A stretch of 64,000 bases of DNA from Pseudocalidococcus azoricus BACA0444. GTDB lineage: Bacteria > Cyanobacteriota > Cyanobacteriia > Thermosynechococcales > Thermosynechococcaceae. How positions within the stretch are numbered: the first letter of the stretch is position 1; every line of letters starts with the position of its first letter. The notes beneath the pieces are model-generated. The model saw nothing but the letters and a program-made list of their open reading frames with translations. It made no database searches and had not been told where the DNA came from. The stretch spans positions 94,377 through 158,376 of the forward strand of contig NZ_JAVMIP010000005.1 in NCBI RefSeq assembly GCF_031729055.1. The letters run 5' to 3'. A program made the translations under genes and the position numbers. Positions 9,034-17,362 of this stretch are shown one piece after another.

Positions 9034-11307
9034 CTAACGTAAAATCTGGCCCATAAAATCTCCCCAAATTGCCGCTGCATCCCCACTACTGCCCTGAGTT
9101 GGACTATTGTTATCATTGCCAAGCCAGACCCCAGTTAAGACATTCCGGCTGGGGACATAGCCAATAAACCATAAATCTCGATAGTCGTTGGTGGTTCCCG
9201 TTTTACCCGCCGCCCTTAGGCCAATGGCCGCCGCCCGTCCCGTTCCTGCTCGAACAACTGCCGTTAGGGCCTGGGTCATGGTTGCAGCCACATCAGCCGG
9301 CACAACAGGTTCCCCCCCTAAGTCTTGGGCATCCCGCTCAAAAATGATCCGACAGGTCTGGAAATCATCGGGGTTAGAGCAATCTCCACCATCTTGAACA
9401 CGACTAATCGTTATGGGAGGCAAGTAACGGCCTTGATTCGCTAAAACGGACAGCGCGCTACACATTTCTAGAAGAGTGGTCTCATTTTGCCCCAAAACCA
9501 GGCCTGGGACAGCTTGCAATGGACTTTTAATTCCCATTCGGTGAGCTAAATCCACCACTCGCTGTAAACCAACGTCTTGGGCCAGACGCAGAGCAATGGG
9601 GTTTTCAGAAAGGGCAAGACCCCGGTATAAATCCATCGCCCCACTGCCATGCCGACAGCCTGCAAACTGCTGCCCTTGCCAGAAAAACGGCCCGCAGGAG
9701 TAGGTTTGCCCCAGGGAAATTCCCCGCATTAAGGCGGCCGTAAATAAAATCACCTTAAAGGTTGAACCCGGTTGTCGCTGGGCCTGGGTAGCCCGATTAA
9801 ATTGGCTTTGGCCATAGTCTTTCCCCCCCACTAAAGCTGCAATCAGTCCCGTTTCCGGATGGATAGTTAGGATTGCCCCTTGCCCAATCCCGGCAGAATT
9901 GCCCCATTTTTGCAAGTTGTCCTTCAGGGTTTTTTCCGCTCGCTTCTGCCAGTCCAGGTTTAACCCGGTCGTGACAATTAAATTACCTTCCTGGGCTAAG
10001 TCCTTTCCCAACAAATGGGCTAAATCGGCATACACCTGATCCGTGTAGTAGGCGGCCGGTTGGATAGCTAGGGCTTTTTCAGCCTCTGGACTGACTTCAA
10101 TGCGTGAGCGGCGGGCCCGATCTGCTTCTGCAACGGAAATATAGCCCTGTTCAGCCATCCGACTGATGACCCGATTGCGATAATCAATGGCCGCGTCATA
10201 GTCCCGAATCGGATTAAAGCTATTGGGGGCCGGCAAAATTCCCACTAGGGTCGCCGCTTCAGCCAGGGTTAGCTCCTTAGGTGGCTTATTGAAATAAAAC
10301 CTCGCTGCATCGGCAAAACCATTATTTCCCAGGCCCAGATAGACCCGATTTAAATAGGCCAGTAACAACTCATCTTTGCTGTAGGTGGCTTCTAACTTAA
10401 GGGCGACGACCATTTCCCGGAGTTTGCGCCCTAAGGAATCTTCACTACCCACATAATTGCGATAGAGCGTCCGGGCCACCTGTTGCGTCAGAGTACTGGC
10501 CCCTTCCCGCAGTTCACCCCCGCTGAGATTAGTCAGGCCTGCCCGGAAAATGCCAATCGGATCTACCCCAAAATGCCAGTAGTAACGACTATCTTCCGAG
10601 GCCATGACTCCCTTGGCCAGGTAAGGCGAATAGTCGGAAAGTTGGCGGAGTTCCACATGGGGATGTTGCTCCACAGGGGCGAGGGGTTTGCCATCGGCTG
10701 ACAAAATAATCACTGGCCCTTGGGTCATTGCAGGTAAAGGGCGCACCGGAATTTTGATCCATTCAACTCCCAACCAGACCAGACCCAGACCGACTAAAGC
10801 GGCGGTTCCACCCAGGCCCCAGATGAAAATTTTGACGGGTAAGGGGGGCGGATTTAAAAAAGTCAGTTGGACAGCTCGGGCCTCATCTGGGGGGCCTAAG
10901 GTCAATGTATCGCCATCATGTAATTCGCCCACTTCTATTCGGCGGCGACCGCGAAAAATACCATTACTAGAATCTAAATCCTCAATCTGAAAAACAGAAC
11001 TACCCGGCCCTAACCGAGTTAACTGGGCATGAACGCCACTGACAATAGAGCTATCAATTTTAATATCCGCCTTGGTCTGACTGCGGCCGAGAATGTAGCG
11101 ATCTCCTAAGAGAGGGTAAGGTTGGGCCTGGCCAGATTCGGGATCAAAGACCTCAAGGGTCGGAACGTGAGCCTGCTGTTTAAGATGAATCCGACTCCAA
11201 TCAAATTGGGCCTGGGCAGCTTGCAGGGCCTGGGTGACGGTTTGGGTGAAGTTTTTCAGCAAGGGAGTCGCAGAAAATCGGCTTGTCATTCCAGCATATC
11301 GAGTCAC
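9034..11307 (-). CDS. Class A penicillin-binding protein with N-terminal FHA domain
   Basis: A 757-residue bifunctional peptidoglycan synthase. Residues about 50-150 form a forkhead-associated domain (ILGRS, VSGVHAQL, DSSNGIF), which in other proteins reads phosphothreonine. A single membrane helix follows (about 159-182). The GT51 glycosyltransferase begins near E237 (EDSRYYWHFGVD) with GASTLTQQ. The transpeptidase has STFK near 515, SEN, and KTGT near 700. All catalytic motifs are present. The domain order puts the FHA domain in the cytosol and both enzymes outside. A second Met at residue 7 is an alternative start. No cell-wall genes are adjacent. Confidence 0.93.
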   Translation of the reverse strand: MTRYAGMTSRFSATPLLKNFTQTVTQALQAAQAQFDWSRIHLKQQAHVPTLEVFDPESGQAQPYPLLGDRYILGRSQTKADIKIDSSIVSGVHAQLTRLGPGSSVFQIEDLDSSNGIFRGRRRIEVGELHDGDTLTLGPPDEARAVQLTFLNPPPLPVKIFIWGLGGTAALVGLGLVWLGVEWIKIPVRPLPAMTQGPVIILSADGKPLAPVEQHPHVELRQLSDYSPYLAKGVMASEDSRYYWHFGVDPIGIFRAGLTNLSGGELREGASTLTQQVARTLYRNYVGSEDSLGRKLREMVVALKLEATYSKDELLLAYLNRVYLGLGNNGFADAARFYFNKPPKELTLAEAATLVGILPAPNSFNPIRDYDAAIDYRNRVISRMAEQGYISVAEADRARRSRIEVSPEAEKALAIQPAAYYTDQVYADLAHLLGKDLAQEGNLIVTTGLNLDWQKRAEKTLKDNLQKWGNSAGIGQGAILTIHPETGLIAALVGGKDYGQSQFNRATQAQRQPGSTFKVILFTAALMRGISLGQTYSCGPFFWQGQQFAGCRHGSGAMDLYRGLALSENPIALRLAQDVGLQRVVDLAHRMGIKSPLQAVPGLVLGQNETTLLEMCSALSVLANQGRYLPPITISRVQDGGDCSNPDDFQTCRIIFERDAQDLGGEPVVPADVAATMTQALTAVVRAGTGRAAAIGLRAAGKTGTTNDYRDLWFIGYVPSRNVLTGVWLGNDNNSPTQGSSGDAAAIWGDFMGQILR

Positions 11308-11516
11308 AGAGCTTCTGAAAAAAGTTAAATTCCTACTAGAAAGAAGAAATATAGCGGATCATTTCAGCCAATGCAGACGTAATGAGTCCATCTAATGCTG
11401 CTAACTTGAGTTTTGCCCCAGGCCATTGATTGACTCTTAGCAACTAACGGCAGGGAGTGGCAACTTGTAGGCTACCCTAGACCTTAGGCCTCTCACGTCA
11501 AAGAAGTTATGCCCTA

Positions 11517-12212
11517 ATGGAACCGACTCCGGCCAATATTCAGCCCCGTATTCTCTTGATCAGTAGTAACTCGACTCTGGCCCAGTCCATGGGGCATGAC
11601 TTACAAGTAGCTGGCTATGATCCGGTGGTGGCTACATCAGGAGTGGAGTGTGGATTGGCCCTTGATCACTGGCAGCCGTCTTTAATTGTCATTGATACGA
11701 TTGTTGGCAAAACTAGCGGATTGGATCTCTGCCAGGATTTACGTCAACAGGGAGTTACTCTACCCTTGTTGATTATCACCCATCGGGATGGAGTGGAGGA
11801 ACGAGTTGCTTCTCTGGTTGCGGGTGCCGATGACTATATCCTCATGCCCTATAACCCCCAAAGTTTTCTCGTTTTGGTGGAGTTTTATCTACAACCAGCC
11901 CAAGAAAGTAATGAACTGTTGCGGTTTGATAATTTAACCCTTGACTTAGCCACACGCCGGGCTGAACGGAATGGGCGGATGATTGAGTTAACCATGAAGG
12001 AATACGAACTGCTGAAATACCTCATGGAACATCCGCGACAGGTTCTCAGTCGGGAGCAGATATTAGAAAATGTCTGGGGCTACGACTTCATGGGCGAATC
12101 CAATGTGATTGAAGTATATGTCCGCTACTTACGGATCAAAATTGAAGACGAAAGTGATAAACGGCTTATTCATACAGTCCGAGGGGTGGGGTATGTTCTC
12201 CGGGAAGCGTAA
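11517..12212 (+). CDS. OmpR-family response regulator with atypical receiver
   Basis: A 231-residue DNA-binding regulator. The receiver keeps the core Asp (LIVIDT, D60) but lacks the usual acidic pair (ILLISSNS instead of ILLVEDD), and the conserved Lys is Met (DDYILMPYN). Phosphorylation in the normal way is therefore doubtful. The C-terminal winged helix is standard (LTMKEYELLKYLMEHP, then VWGYDF, then HTVRGVGYVLRE). Cyanobacteria have regulators of this kind, such as NblR, reported to act without phosphorylation; whether this is NblR cannot be decided here. The DUF192 gene starts 20 bases before this gene ends, which suggests translational coupling. Confidence 0.85.
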   Translation: MEPTPANIQPRILLISSNSTLAQSMGHDLQVAGYDPVVATSGVECGLALDHWQPSLIVIDTIVGKTSGLDLCQDLRQQGVTLPLLIITHRDGVEERVASLVAGADDYILMPYNPQSFLVLVEFYLQPAQESNELLRFDNLTLDLATRRAERNGRMIELTMKEYELLKYLMEHPRQVLSREQILENVWGYDFMGESNVIEVYVRYLRIKIEDESDKRLIHTVRGVGYVLREA

Positions 12213-12720
12213 CGGGTGGATTGGGGGAGTCTGCCTATTGGCTCTTTTAGCCTTAACAATCTTCAGTCCCATATTGCTCGTGAACTCCCAGGCTACCCCC
12301 AATGGGTTAATGGTTAAGGCCCAAACCTTACCGATTACCGCCCAGGCCGTGATTGGTAATGCTGTCATTAATCTGGAAGTCGCCCGCACCTTACCGGAAC
12401 AAAGCAAAGGCCTGATGTATCGCACAGAACTAGCCCCGGATCGGGGGATGCTATTTCCCTTTAGTCCACCGCAACCCGTCAGCTTTTGGATGAAAAACTG
12501 TTTGATCCCCCTGGATATGATTTTTTTACGCCAAGGCCAGGTCATTGGAATTACGGCCCATGTTCCCCCCTGCCAAGAAAATCCTTGTCCTGTTTATCCA
12601 TCTCCAGGCCCCGTTGATGCGGTTTTAGAAATTGGGGCCGGACAAGCAGGGATATTGGGGGTGCAAGTCGGCGACAGAATTCAGATTAAAAAAGTAAGTT
12701 CATTAGTATCCCTGGCTTAA
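12193..12720 (+). CDS. DUF192 family exported protein
   Basis: A 175-residue protein. An N-terminal hydrophobic segment (GGVCLLALLALTIFSPILL, about 9-27) acts as a signal peptide or anchor. The rest is a DUF192 domain with family hallmarks: ARTLPEQSKGLMYRTEL, RGMLFPF, FWMKNCLIPLDMIF and the closing GILGVQVGDRI. The biochemical function of the family is unknown. The start at 12193 lies inside the regulator gene's 3' end in another frame. An earlier start at 12109 would lengthen the overlap and disrupt the signal sequence. Confidence 0.85.
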   Translation: MFSGKRNGWIGGVCLLALLALTIFSPILLVNSQATPNGLMVKAQTLPITAQAVIGNAVINLEVARTLPEQSKGLMYRTELAPDRGMLFPFSPPQPVSFWMKNCLIPLDMIFLRQGQVIGITAHVPPCQENPCPVYPSPGPVDAVLEIGAGQAGILGVQVGDRIQIKKVSSLVSLA

Positions 12721-12729
12721 CCCAAATAT

Positions 12730-13323
12730 TTAGGGGCAGGAATTCCAGCGTTTCACTGCCACGGCTAGACGCTGCCCAAACTGGTGAGCCGTAATTGTAT
12801 CTCCTGGATCGAGTGTAGCCGCTGTCCCGCCAGGGCCCATTGGACTTTGGCCCATTACCCCTAGAAATGACCCCAAACGGTTAACGCCATCATCCTTGCC
12901 GATGTAGTGACTTGGTAAATCCCCAGCTCCGACCCAAATCATGCTGTGTTGGGCCGCATTAATTGCCAGATAAAGCAATGTTCCCTGTTTATCGCCACTG
13001 AGAGAACTGGAATGGGTAAACCCAGCCGCAATTTTATCTTTCCACTGTTGAGAAAACCAGGCCTCGCTAGATGCATCAATAAATGCCTTAAACTGGGCTG
13101 CGACACCCCCCATATAGGTTGGGCTGCCAAAAACGATACCTTGGGCTTGGTTCAGCTTGGCCATGATTTGTGGCTCTTGCCAGCGACCATTGACAATCTG
13201 CTCACCCGTAATTCTCAGTAATTCTACTGGCACACCACTTCCCTCAACTCCGACGGCAATAGCTTCCGCCAATAGGTGAGTATGTCCCCCTCCAGAGAAA
13301 TAGACAATAGCAATACTTGACAT
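12730..13323 (-). CDS. Flavodoxin/WrbA-like NAD(P)H-dependent oxidoreductase
   Basis: A 197-residue flavodoxin-fold protein. The FMN phosphate loop is at the start (IVYFSGGGHTHLLAEAI), followed by GIVFGSPTYMGGVAAQFKAFID, typical of WrbA-type quinone reductases, and AGFTHSSSLSGDKQGTL. It probably reduces quinones or similar compounds using bound FMN. It diverges from an HxlR-type regulator across a 92-bp gap with two dyad sites, a classic arrangement for a redox- or electrophile-responsive switch controlling an oxidoreductase (inference). It converges with the DUF192 gene across 9 bp. Confidence 0.85.
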   Translation of the reverse strand: MSSIAIVYFSGGGHTHLLAEAIAVGVEGSGVPVELLRITGEQIVNGRWQEPQIMAKLNQAQGIVFGSPTYMGGVAAQFKAFIDASSEAWFSQQWKDKIAAGFTHSSSLSGDKQGTLLYLAINAAQHSMIWVGAGDLPSHYIGKDDGVNRLGSFLGVMGQSPMGPGGTAATLDPGDTITAHQFGQRLAVAVKRWNSCP

Positions 13324-13378
13324 GAAGACCTCGCTAGCAATCGCTGTATAGAGACTATCTGATTCTAAGAAAGAACAC

Positions 13379-13408
13379 TTACTAAAGTAAAGTAGATACT
13401 ATAAAGTA
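13379..13408. promoter_or_regulatory. Tandem dyads between flavodoxin and HxlR genes, putative operators
   Basis: Two related inverted repeats lie side by side: TTACT-AA-AGTAA at 13379-13390 and TACT-ATAA-AGTA at 13397-13408. The second overlaps a plausible -10 box (TACTAT, 13397-13402) just ahead of the HxlR gene. Position and symmetry suit autoregulation by the HxlR protein together with control of the divergent flavodoxin gene. Binding is inferred. Confidence 0.5.
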
Positions 13409-13415
13409 ACTAAGA

Positions 13416-13799
13416 ATGTTGTTGGTAACTAGAGGAATTGAGCGGGTGAGACAAGGAGCTTCTGAAGACCAGGTTTGCCCATTGAGTCGCCTAATGACTG
13501 TTCTGTCTGGCCCCTGGACACTGTATTTGATTTGGGTGCTGTCTCAGCAGGGAGCAACTCGCTTTGGTGTCTTGAGGCAAGAGATTTCCGGAATTTCAAC
13601 AAAGATGCTAACCGAACGATTGCGGATGCTGGAGCGAGAAGGGATAATTCAACGACATTACCAGGCCACCATTCCACCTCAGGTGAGTTATGATCTGACG
13701 GACAAGGGAGCAGAACTAATTGCTATTCTGGGAGATTTATATAGCTTGGCTGAACGTTGGTATGGTGAATCTTCAGAGGCAGCCCATTGCCTTAATTAA
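13416..13799 (+). CDS. HxlR family transcriptional regulator
   Basis: A 127-residue winged-helix regulator. The HxlR core is clear: CPLSRLMTVLSGPWTLYLIWVL, then RFGVLRQEISGISTKMLTERLRMLE as the recognition helix region, then the wing VSYDLTDKG. One cysteine (near residue 21) precedes the core, as in HxlR members that sense electrophiles or oxidants. Starting at 13416 it would have almost no leader; a GTG at 13446 (residue 11) is a reasonable alternative. It diverges from the flavodoxin-like gene and probably controls it through the dyads between them. Confidence 0.87.
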   Translation: MLLVTRGIERVRQGASEDQVCPLSRLMTVLSGPWTLYLIWVLSQQGATRFGVLRQEISGISTKMLTERLRMLEREGIIQRHYQATIPPQVSYDLTDKGAELIAILGDLYSLAERWYGESSEAAHCLN

Positions 13800-14004
13800 T
13801 TTTGAGAAATAATTATTATGTCCCAGTTATTGAAGAGCTTGGTCAAGAGTAACGGGTAGTCTGCTTAACATTGGGTTATTATCCATTGACTTATCTCCCA
13901 TGCTCAAAAGGTTCTGAGAGTTGAGCCTATTCTGGTCATGCCTTATTCCCATGTCTACTCCCAAGCTACCAGGTACACACCTGCGTTATGCCAGAGTGAG
14001 CGAC

Positions 14005-14718
14005 TCAGGATATGGACTTAGTTGTAGCTGTATTTTGCGACAGTCTGCCATCTTCCATGTAAATGATTCGATCAGCAACATCGAGAATCCGGTTATCGTG
14101 AGTCACAATCAAAATCGTACAGCCCTGTTCTTTGGCAAGGGTTTGCATGAGTTCCACCACATCCCGACCGGATTTTTTATCTAAAGCAGCGGTGGGTTCA
14201 TCAGCGAGGACAATTTTGGGGCGACTGGCTAAGGCTCTGGCAATGGCGACCCGTTGTTTTTGCCCACCCGATAAATCATGGGGAAAATAATCCACCCGAT
14301 GCTCCAGGCCAACTGCTTCTAACATAGAAACCGCTTGCTGATCCAAATCCCCATTGAGATAGTGCTCATGAAGTTCGAGGGACATGCGGACATTTTGTTT
14401 TGCCGTTAAAAAAGACATCAAGTTATGGGCCTGGAAAATATAGCCAATGTTGCTCCGGAGTTTCGTCAGTTGTGGTTTAGTTGCCCCGTTTATTTCCTGT
14501 TGTAAAATCTGCAAGCTCCCCGATTGGGCCGACCGCAACCCTCCCATTAATGTTAGCAGCGTTGTTTTTCCAGAACCCGATGGCCCCGTCATAATCACAA
14601 TTTCCCCGGCCTGGATTTCTAAGTTGATGTCAAACAGCACTTGTTTGCGGGTGTTATCGCTACCAAAGAAATGATCTAAGTTGTGGATTTTGATCACTGG
14701 GGCTTGAGTTGTCGTCAT
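14005..14718 (-). CDS. devA: DevA-like ABC transporter ATP-binding protein
   Basis: A 237-residue ATPase of the MacB/DevA class. It shows Walker A (GPSGSGKTTLL), the Q-loop (IFQAHNL), signature LSGGQKQRVAIARAL, Walker B (IVLADEPTAALD) and the switch His (VTHD). It would power export by the DevC permease and DevB adaptor encoded upstream on the same strand. In typical devBCA operons devC and devA are adjacent; here about 196 bp with an oppositely oriented HicB-like gene lie between them. The exported substrate is unknown. In heterocyst formers DevBCA exports glycolipids, which need not apply here. Confidence 0.9.
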   Translation of the reverse strand: MTTTQAPVIKIHNLDHFFGSDNTRKQVLFDINLEIQAGEIVIMTGPSGSGKTTLLTLMGGLRSAQSGSLQILQQEINGATKPQLTKLRSNIGYIFQAHNLMSFLTAKQNVRMSLELHEHYLNGDLDQQAVSMLEAVGLEHRVDYFPHDLSGGQKQRVAIARALASRPKIVLADEPTAALDKKSGRDVVELMQTLAKEQGCTILIVTHDNRILDVADRIIYMEDGRLSQNTATTKSIS

Positions 14719-14731
14719 AACCTACAACTCC

Positions 14732-14995
14732 ATGAAACAAGAATTTACGGTAGGAATTTGGCAAGAAGGGAATTGGTATGTTGCTCAGTGTTTAGAAATT
14801 GATCTGGCCAGCCAAGGGAGAACGGAATCAGAAGCCTTAGCCAATATCCAAGAAGCCATTGAACTGTTTTTAGAACCTCCCACACCTGAGATCAAACCCT
14901 ATCCCGATCTGTTTTTAGAAAATATCGGCCGGATCTGCCGCTTGGAGTTTTCGCATGGCAATCACGCCGGAGATAAAACACATGAAAACCGTTAA
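14732..14995 (+). CDS. Orphan HicB-like antitoxin family protein
   Basis: An 87-residue protein with the HicB/UPF0150 fold signature: FTVGIWQEGNWYVAQCLEIDLASQGRTESEALANIQEAIELFLE. HicB proteins usually neutralise the HicA RNase, but no hicA is on either side. The gene lies antisense between devA and devC. It starts 13 bp from the devA start, and its last 81 bases overlap the 3' end of devC on the other strand. The tail after residue ~60 is coded by the overlap and looks unlike the family. Either it moved in and read through into devC, or it is a stand-alone regulator of the HicB type. Confidence 0.6.
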   Translation: MKQEFTVGIWQEGNWYVAQCLEIDLASQGRTESEALANIQEAIELFLEPPTPEIKPYPDLFLENIGRICRLEFSHGNHAGDKTHENR

Positions 14996-16078
14996 AACAA
15001 ACACATTCACCGCCCGCTCTGTTTTCATGAAAATGGGCAGCATCGTGGCGGCATAGGTAACTTGATAGAGGCCCGTTGCTAAAGCCAAACTTGGAATAAA
15101 TCCTAAGACTGCCAAAATCAGAGCTTCTTGCATTAATACGCCGAGTAAATAGTTATCGCCATAGCCCATTGCTTTTAAGGTGGCATACTCGGGTAAGTGG
15201 TCGGAAACATCAGAATAAAGAATTTGATAAACAATCACAATTCCGACAATAAAGCCCATGATTACCCCCAGGCCAAAGATGAAGCCAATCCCGGTTCCTT
15301 CTGCCCAATAGGTGCGCTCAATCTTGGCAAATTCTTCGATGGTTAAAACATTGATATTGCTCGGTAAATGCTGGCGTAACTCCTTTTGAACTTCTAATAA
15401 GTCTGCACCCGGTTGAAGATGAATTAACCCGACTTCAATTTGCTCTGGATTGCGATTGAATAGGTGTAAAAATGTCGAATCACTGGCAATCACATTTCCA
15501 TCGGCGGCAAAAGAGGCTCCCATCGTAAACAGGCCGGCGACTTGAATCCGTTTCGTGCCAATTTCGGTTTCTAAGGGCTTTCCCGATTGATAGAGTTGGG
15601 CGATATTGCCAAATTCGGGGCGGCCGGCCTGGTCATAGATCACCTGTCCCAAGGGTTTAATCTGGTCGAGGTTACTGTTGACATCGGGTAAATTAAACGG
15701 TGATTGGGCCGGATCAATGCCCCAGACTAAGATATTTCGACTGAGGCGAGTTTCGGGATTGCGCCATTGCCCCGTGGAAAAGTAGAGCGGACTGACTGAC
15801 TTGACATCAGGAATGGCTAAGGCTTGGTAAAGATGCTCGCGGGCAAAACTTTGGACAGAAAAGAGGGTTTGTAGTTGCGGGTTAACCAGGACTAAATCGG
15901 CATTCAGGGCCATGTGGGGCTTGACCGCGGCATCCATTAAGGCTCCTTCAAACCCCATTTGGATAAAAATCAACATATCGGCAAAGGCAATCCCGGCAAG
16001 GGCGACGAAAAAGCGACTTTTCTGCCGAGTCAGTTGCAACCAGGCCAGGGGAGTTTTTTTCCAGAATTTGCGAAACAT
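14915..16078 (-). CDS. devC: DevC-like ABC transporter permease
   Basis: A 387-residue permease of the MacB/DevC type. It has one N-terminal membrane helix (about 22-42), a large external domain (about 45-260), and three C-terminal helices (about 267-290, 315-340 and 350-375). The stretch YATLKAMGYGDNYL is the coupling region that contacts the ATPase. With DevB and DevA it forms a tripartite-style exporter of the inner membrane. It lies 11 bp downstream of the GNAT gene on the same strand. Its 3' end overlaps an antisense HicB-like gene. Confidence 0.9.
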   Translation of the reverse strand: MFRKFWKKTPLAWLQLTRQKSRFFVALAGIAFADMLIFIQMGFEGALMDAAVKPHMALNADLVLVNPQLQTLFSVQSFAREHLYQALAIPDVKSVSPLYFSTGQWRNPETRLSRNILVWGIDPAQSPFNLPDVNSNLDQIKPLGQVIYDQAGRPEFGNIAQLYQSGKPLETEIGTKRIQVAGLFTMGASFAADGNVIASDSTFLHLFNRNPEQIEVGLIHLQPGADLLEVQKELRQHLPSNINVLTIEEFAKIERTYWAEGTGIGFIFGLGVIMGFIVGIVIVYQILYSDVSDHLPEYATLKAMGYGDNYLLGVLMQEALILAVLGFIPSLALATGLYQVTYAATMLPIFMKTERAVNVFVLTVFMCFISGVIAMRKLQAADPADIF

Positions 16079-16089
16079 CTACAGAAGCC

Positions 16090-16737
16090 TCAGAGGGGTT
16101 GGGGTTGGCGAATCATGGTCCAAAAGGGAATATCAGTCTGACCTAAACATTCCTGGCGTTGAATCCGAAAGCCGAGTTTTTCATAGAAATTGACCGCCGC
16201 CTGGGTTCCGGTTTCTAGATAACAAGCCCGCTCGGTTTGGTCGGCCTGGGTGAGGATCGGTTGCAGGAGTTGTCGGGCAATCCCTTGACCTTGAAATGCT
16301 GGGGCCACGCCCAAAATCATCAAATACCAATGGGGATCGGGCAAATCTTGATGGCGATATTTCTCGAATTGCATCAAATGGTTTAACCGTTGCCAGCCTG
16401 GCCAACCCAGTAAAAACGGCATTTTGTAATACCCGGCCTGTAAAAACCGCCACCAATGAATGTTTGTTTCGCCGGGGGGAATCCAGGCCGCCACGCCTTT
16501 GATCTCATCGGGAGTCGTATAGGTTTGGCGATAGGGCAGGGCATAGTTGACGGTGGTGGCACAAAATTGACGAATTAAGGACTCTTGGCGTGATTCATTG
16601 GCCCCGGGGATGAGATATTGCAAAAATGGGTAGTCAGCAAAGGCCTGGGTGAGGGCATCAATGGCTTGAGGCAGATCGGTGCGGGTTAAATGGGCTGTGG
16701 TCGTGGCCTGGTTGAGATAGGGGTAAACGATGGTCAT
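16090..16737 (-). CDS. GNAT family N-acetyltransferase
   Basis: A 215-residue acetyltransferase. The acetyl-CoA site is in LMILGVAPAFQGQGIARQLLQPIL (motif A, the Q/RxxGxG/A type), and the C-terminal motif B reads CYLETGTQAAVNFYEKLGF. The start at 16737 is fixed by a ribosome site AGGAG 6 bases before the ATG; upstream codons to 16878 are unlikely to be translated. It sits between a small ORF and devC in the TetR-governed cluster, so it may modify the compound exported by DevBCA or give resistance to it (inference). The substrate is unknown. Confidence 0.85.
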   Translation of the reverse strand: MTIVYPYLNQATTTAHLTRTDLPQAIDALTQAFADYPFLQYLIPGANESRQESLIRQFCATTVNYALPYRQTYTTPDEIKGVAAWIPPGETNIHWWRFLQAGYYKMPFLLGWPGWQRLNHLMQFEKYRHQDLPDPHWYLMILGVAPAFQGQGIARQLLQPILTQADQTERACYLETGTQAAVNFYEKLGFRIQRQECLGQTDIPFWTMIRQPQPL

Positions 16738-16762
16738 AATTTCTCCTAAAAGTTGAATAAAA

Positions 16763-16957
16763 TTACAAAAACCACCAGGGTAAATCATCCAAAAAGGCGT
16801 AAATTTCCAGATAATTGAGCAACCCCAATGCATAGAGCAGTCGAGCTTTTTCCTGATGGATGGCAGTTTGATCTTCAAGCCAGATGAGCTTACCGATTGC
16901 GGATACGAGGATGAACCAAGGCGAGAGATATTGCTTCAGGGCTTGATGCAGGGGCAT
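16763..16957 (-). CDS. Small hypothetical protein in the dev cluster
   Basis: A 64-residue frame between the DUF2834 and GNAT genes, same strand. It is hydrophobic at the start and end (SPWFILVSAIGKLIWLED; LLYALGLLNYLEIYAFL) with a charged middle, so perhaps membrane-associated. The ATG at 16957 lies 19 bp downstream of a second copy of the TetR-site palindrome, so transcription could begin just before it. No family was recognised and the ribosome site is weak. It may be a real small protein or part of a leader. Confidence 0.45.
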   Translation of the reverse strand: MPLHQALKQYLSPWFILVSAIGKLIWLEDQTAIHQEKARLLYALGLLNYLEIYAFLDDLPWWFL

Positions 16958-16975
16958 GGTGTCATACCTGTTAAA

Positions 16976-16990
16976 TCGAATGTTCGTTAT
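16976..16990. promoter_or_regulatory. Internal operator copy in the dev cluster
   Basis: TCGAATGTTCGTTAT, with dyad core CGAA-TG-TTCG at 16977-16986. It matches the site upstream of the TetR gene (19193-19207) at 14 of 15 bases and in the same orientation. It lies between the DUF2834 stop and the small ORF, so it may control a second promoter for the GNAT-devC-devA half of the cluster. Confidence 0.6.
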
Positions 16991-16998
16991 GCTTCAGG

Positions 16999-17358
16999 TC
17001 AAAGCAAGGCGTTACGTTGGGTTGAATCAAGATGAGACTGACGGATTAACAAAAATAGGGGTAAACCCAGGGAAACACCGACCGTGACGCTGGCCACTAA
17101 AGGCAACCAAAGGGAGGAGAGATTTAATCGCCTGCCTTCAACTAAGATCAAAGCCCAGAGAGCAACAAGAGAGACTCCCACATCAAAGCCAAACATACTG
17201 GCGGCTGGGTTAGCGAAAACCTGTTGGAAAAATAGGACTACATCCAGGCCATAATCCTTAATAAAGCGTACAAGTTGGACAACTGGCAAAACAGTTCCGA
17301 GTAAACATAAGCAGAGATAGGTCAATTGAAGTTTAGTCTGGGGCCAAGAGATCATCAT
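16999..17358 (-). CDS. DUF2834 family membrane protein
   Basis: A 119-residue membrane protein with three predicted helices (about 11-31, 57-75 and 82-103). The segment FFQQVFANPAASMFGFDVGVSLVAL is typical of DUF2834. Function of the family is unknown. It begins 4 bp after the devB stop, so it is surely in the same transcript. Its presence in a TetR-DevB-DevC-DevA cluster suggests a role linked to the exported or sensed compound (inference). Confidence 0.8.
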   Translation of the reverse strand: MMISWPQTKLQLTYLCLCLLGTVLPVVQLVRFIKDYGLDVVLFFQQVFANPAASMFGFDVGVSLVALWALILVEGRRLNLSSLWLPLVASVTVGVSLGLPLFLLIRQSHLDSTQRNALL

Positions 17359-17362
17359 TACC

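Noticed and set aside
14732..14995. A full HicAB toxin-antitoxin pair
   Set aside because: No HicA-like frame on either side, so only the HicB-like half can be supported.
16738..16878. N-terminal extension of the GNAT frame
   Set aside because: A strong ribosome site precedes the ATG at 16737 and the added residues are unlike the family.
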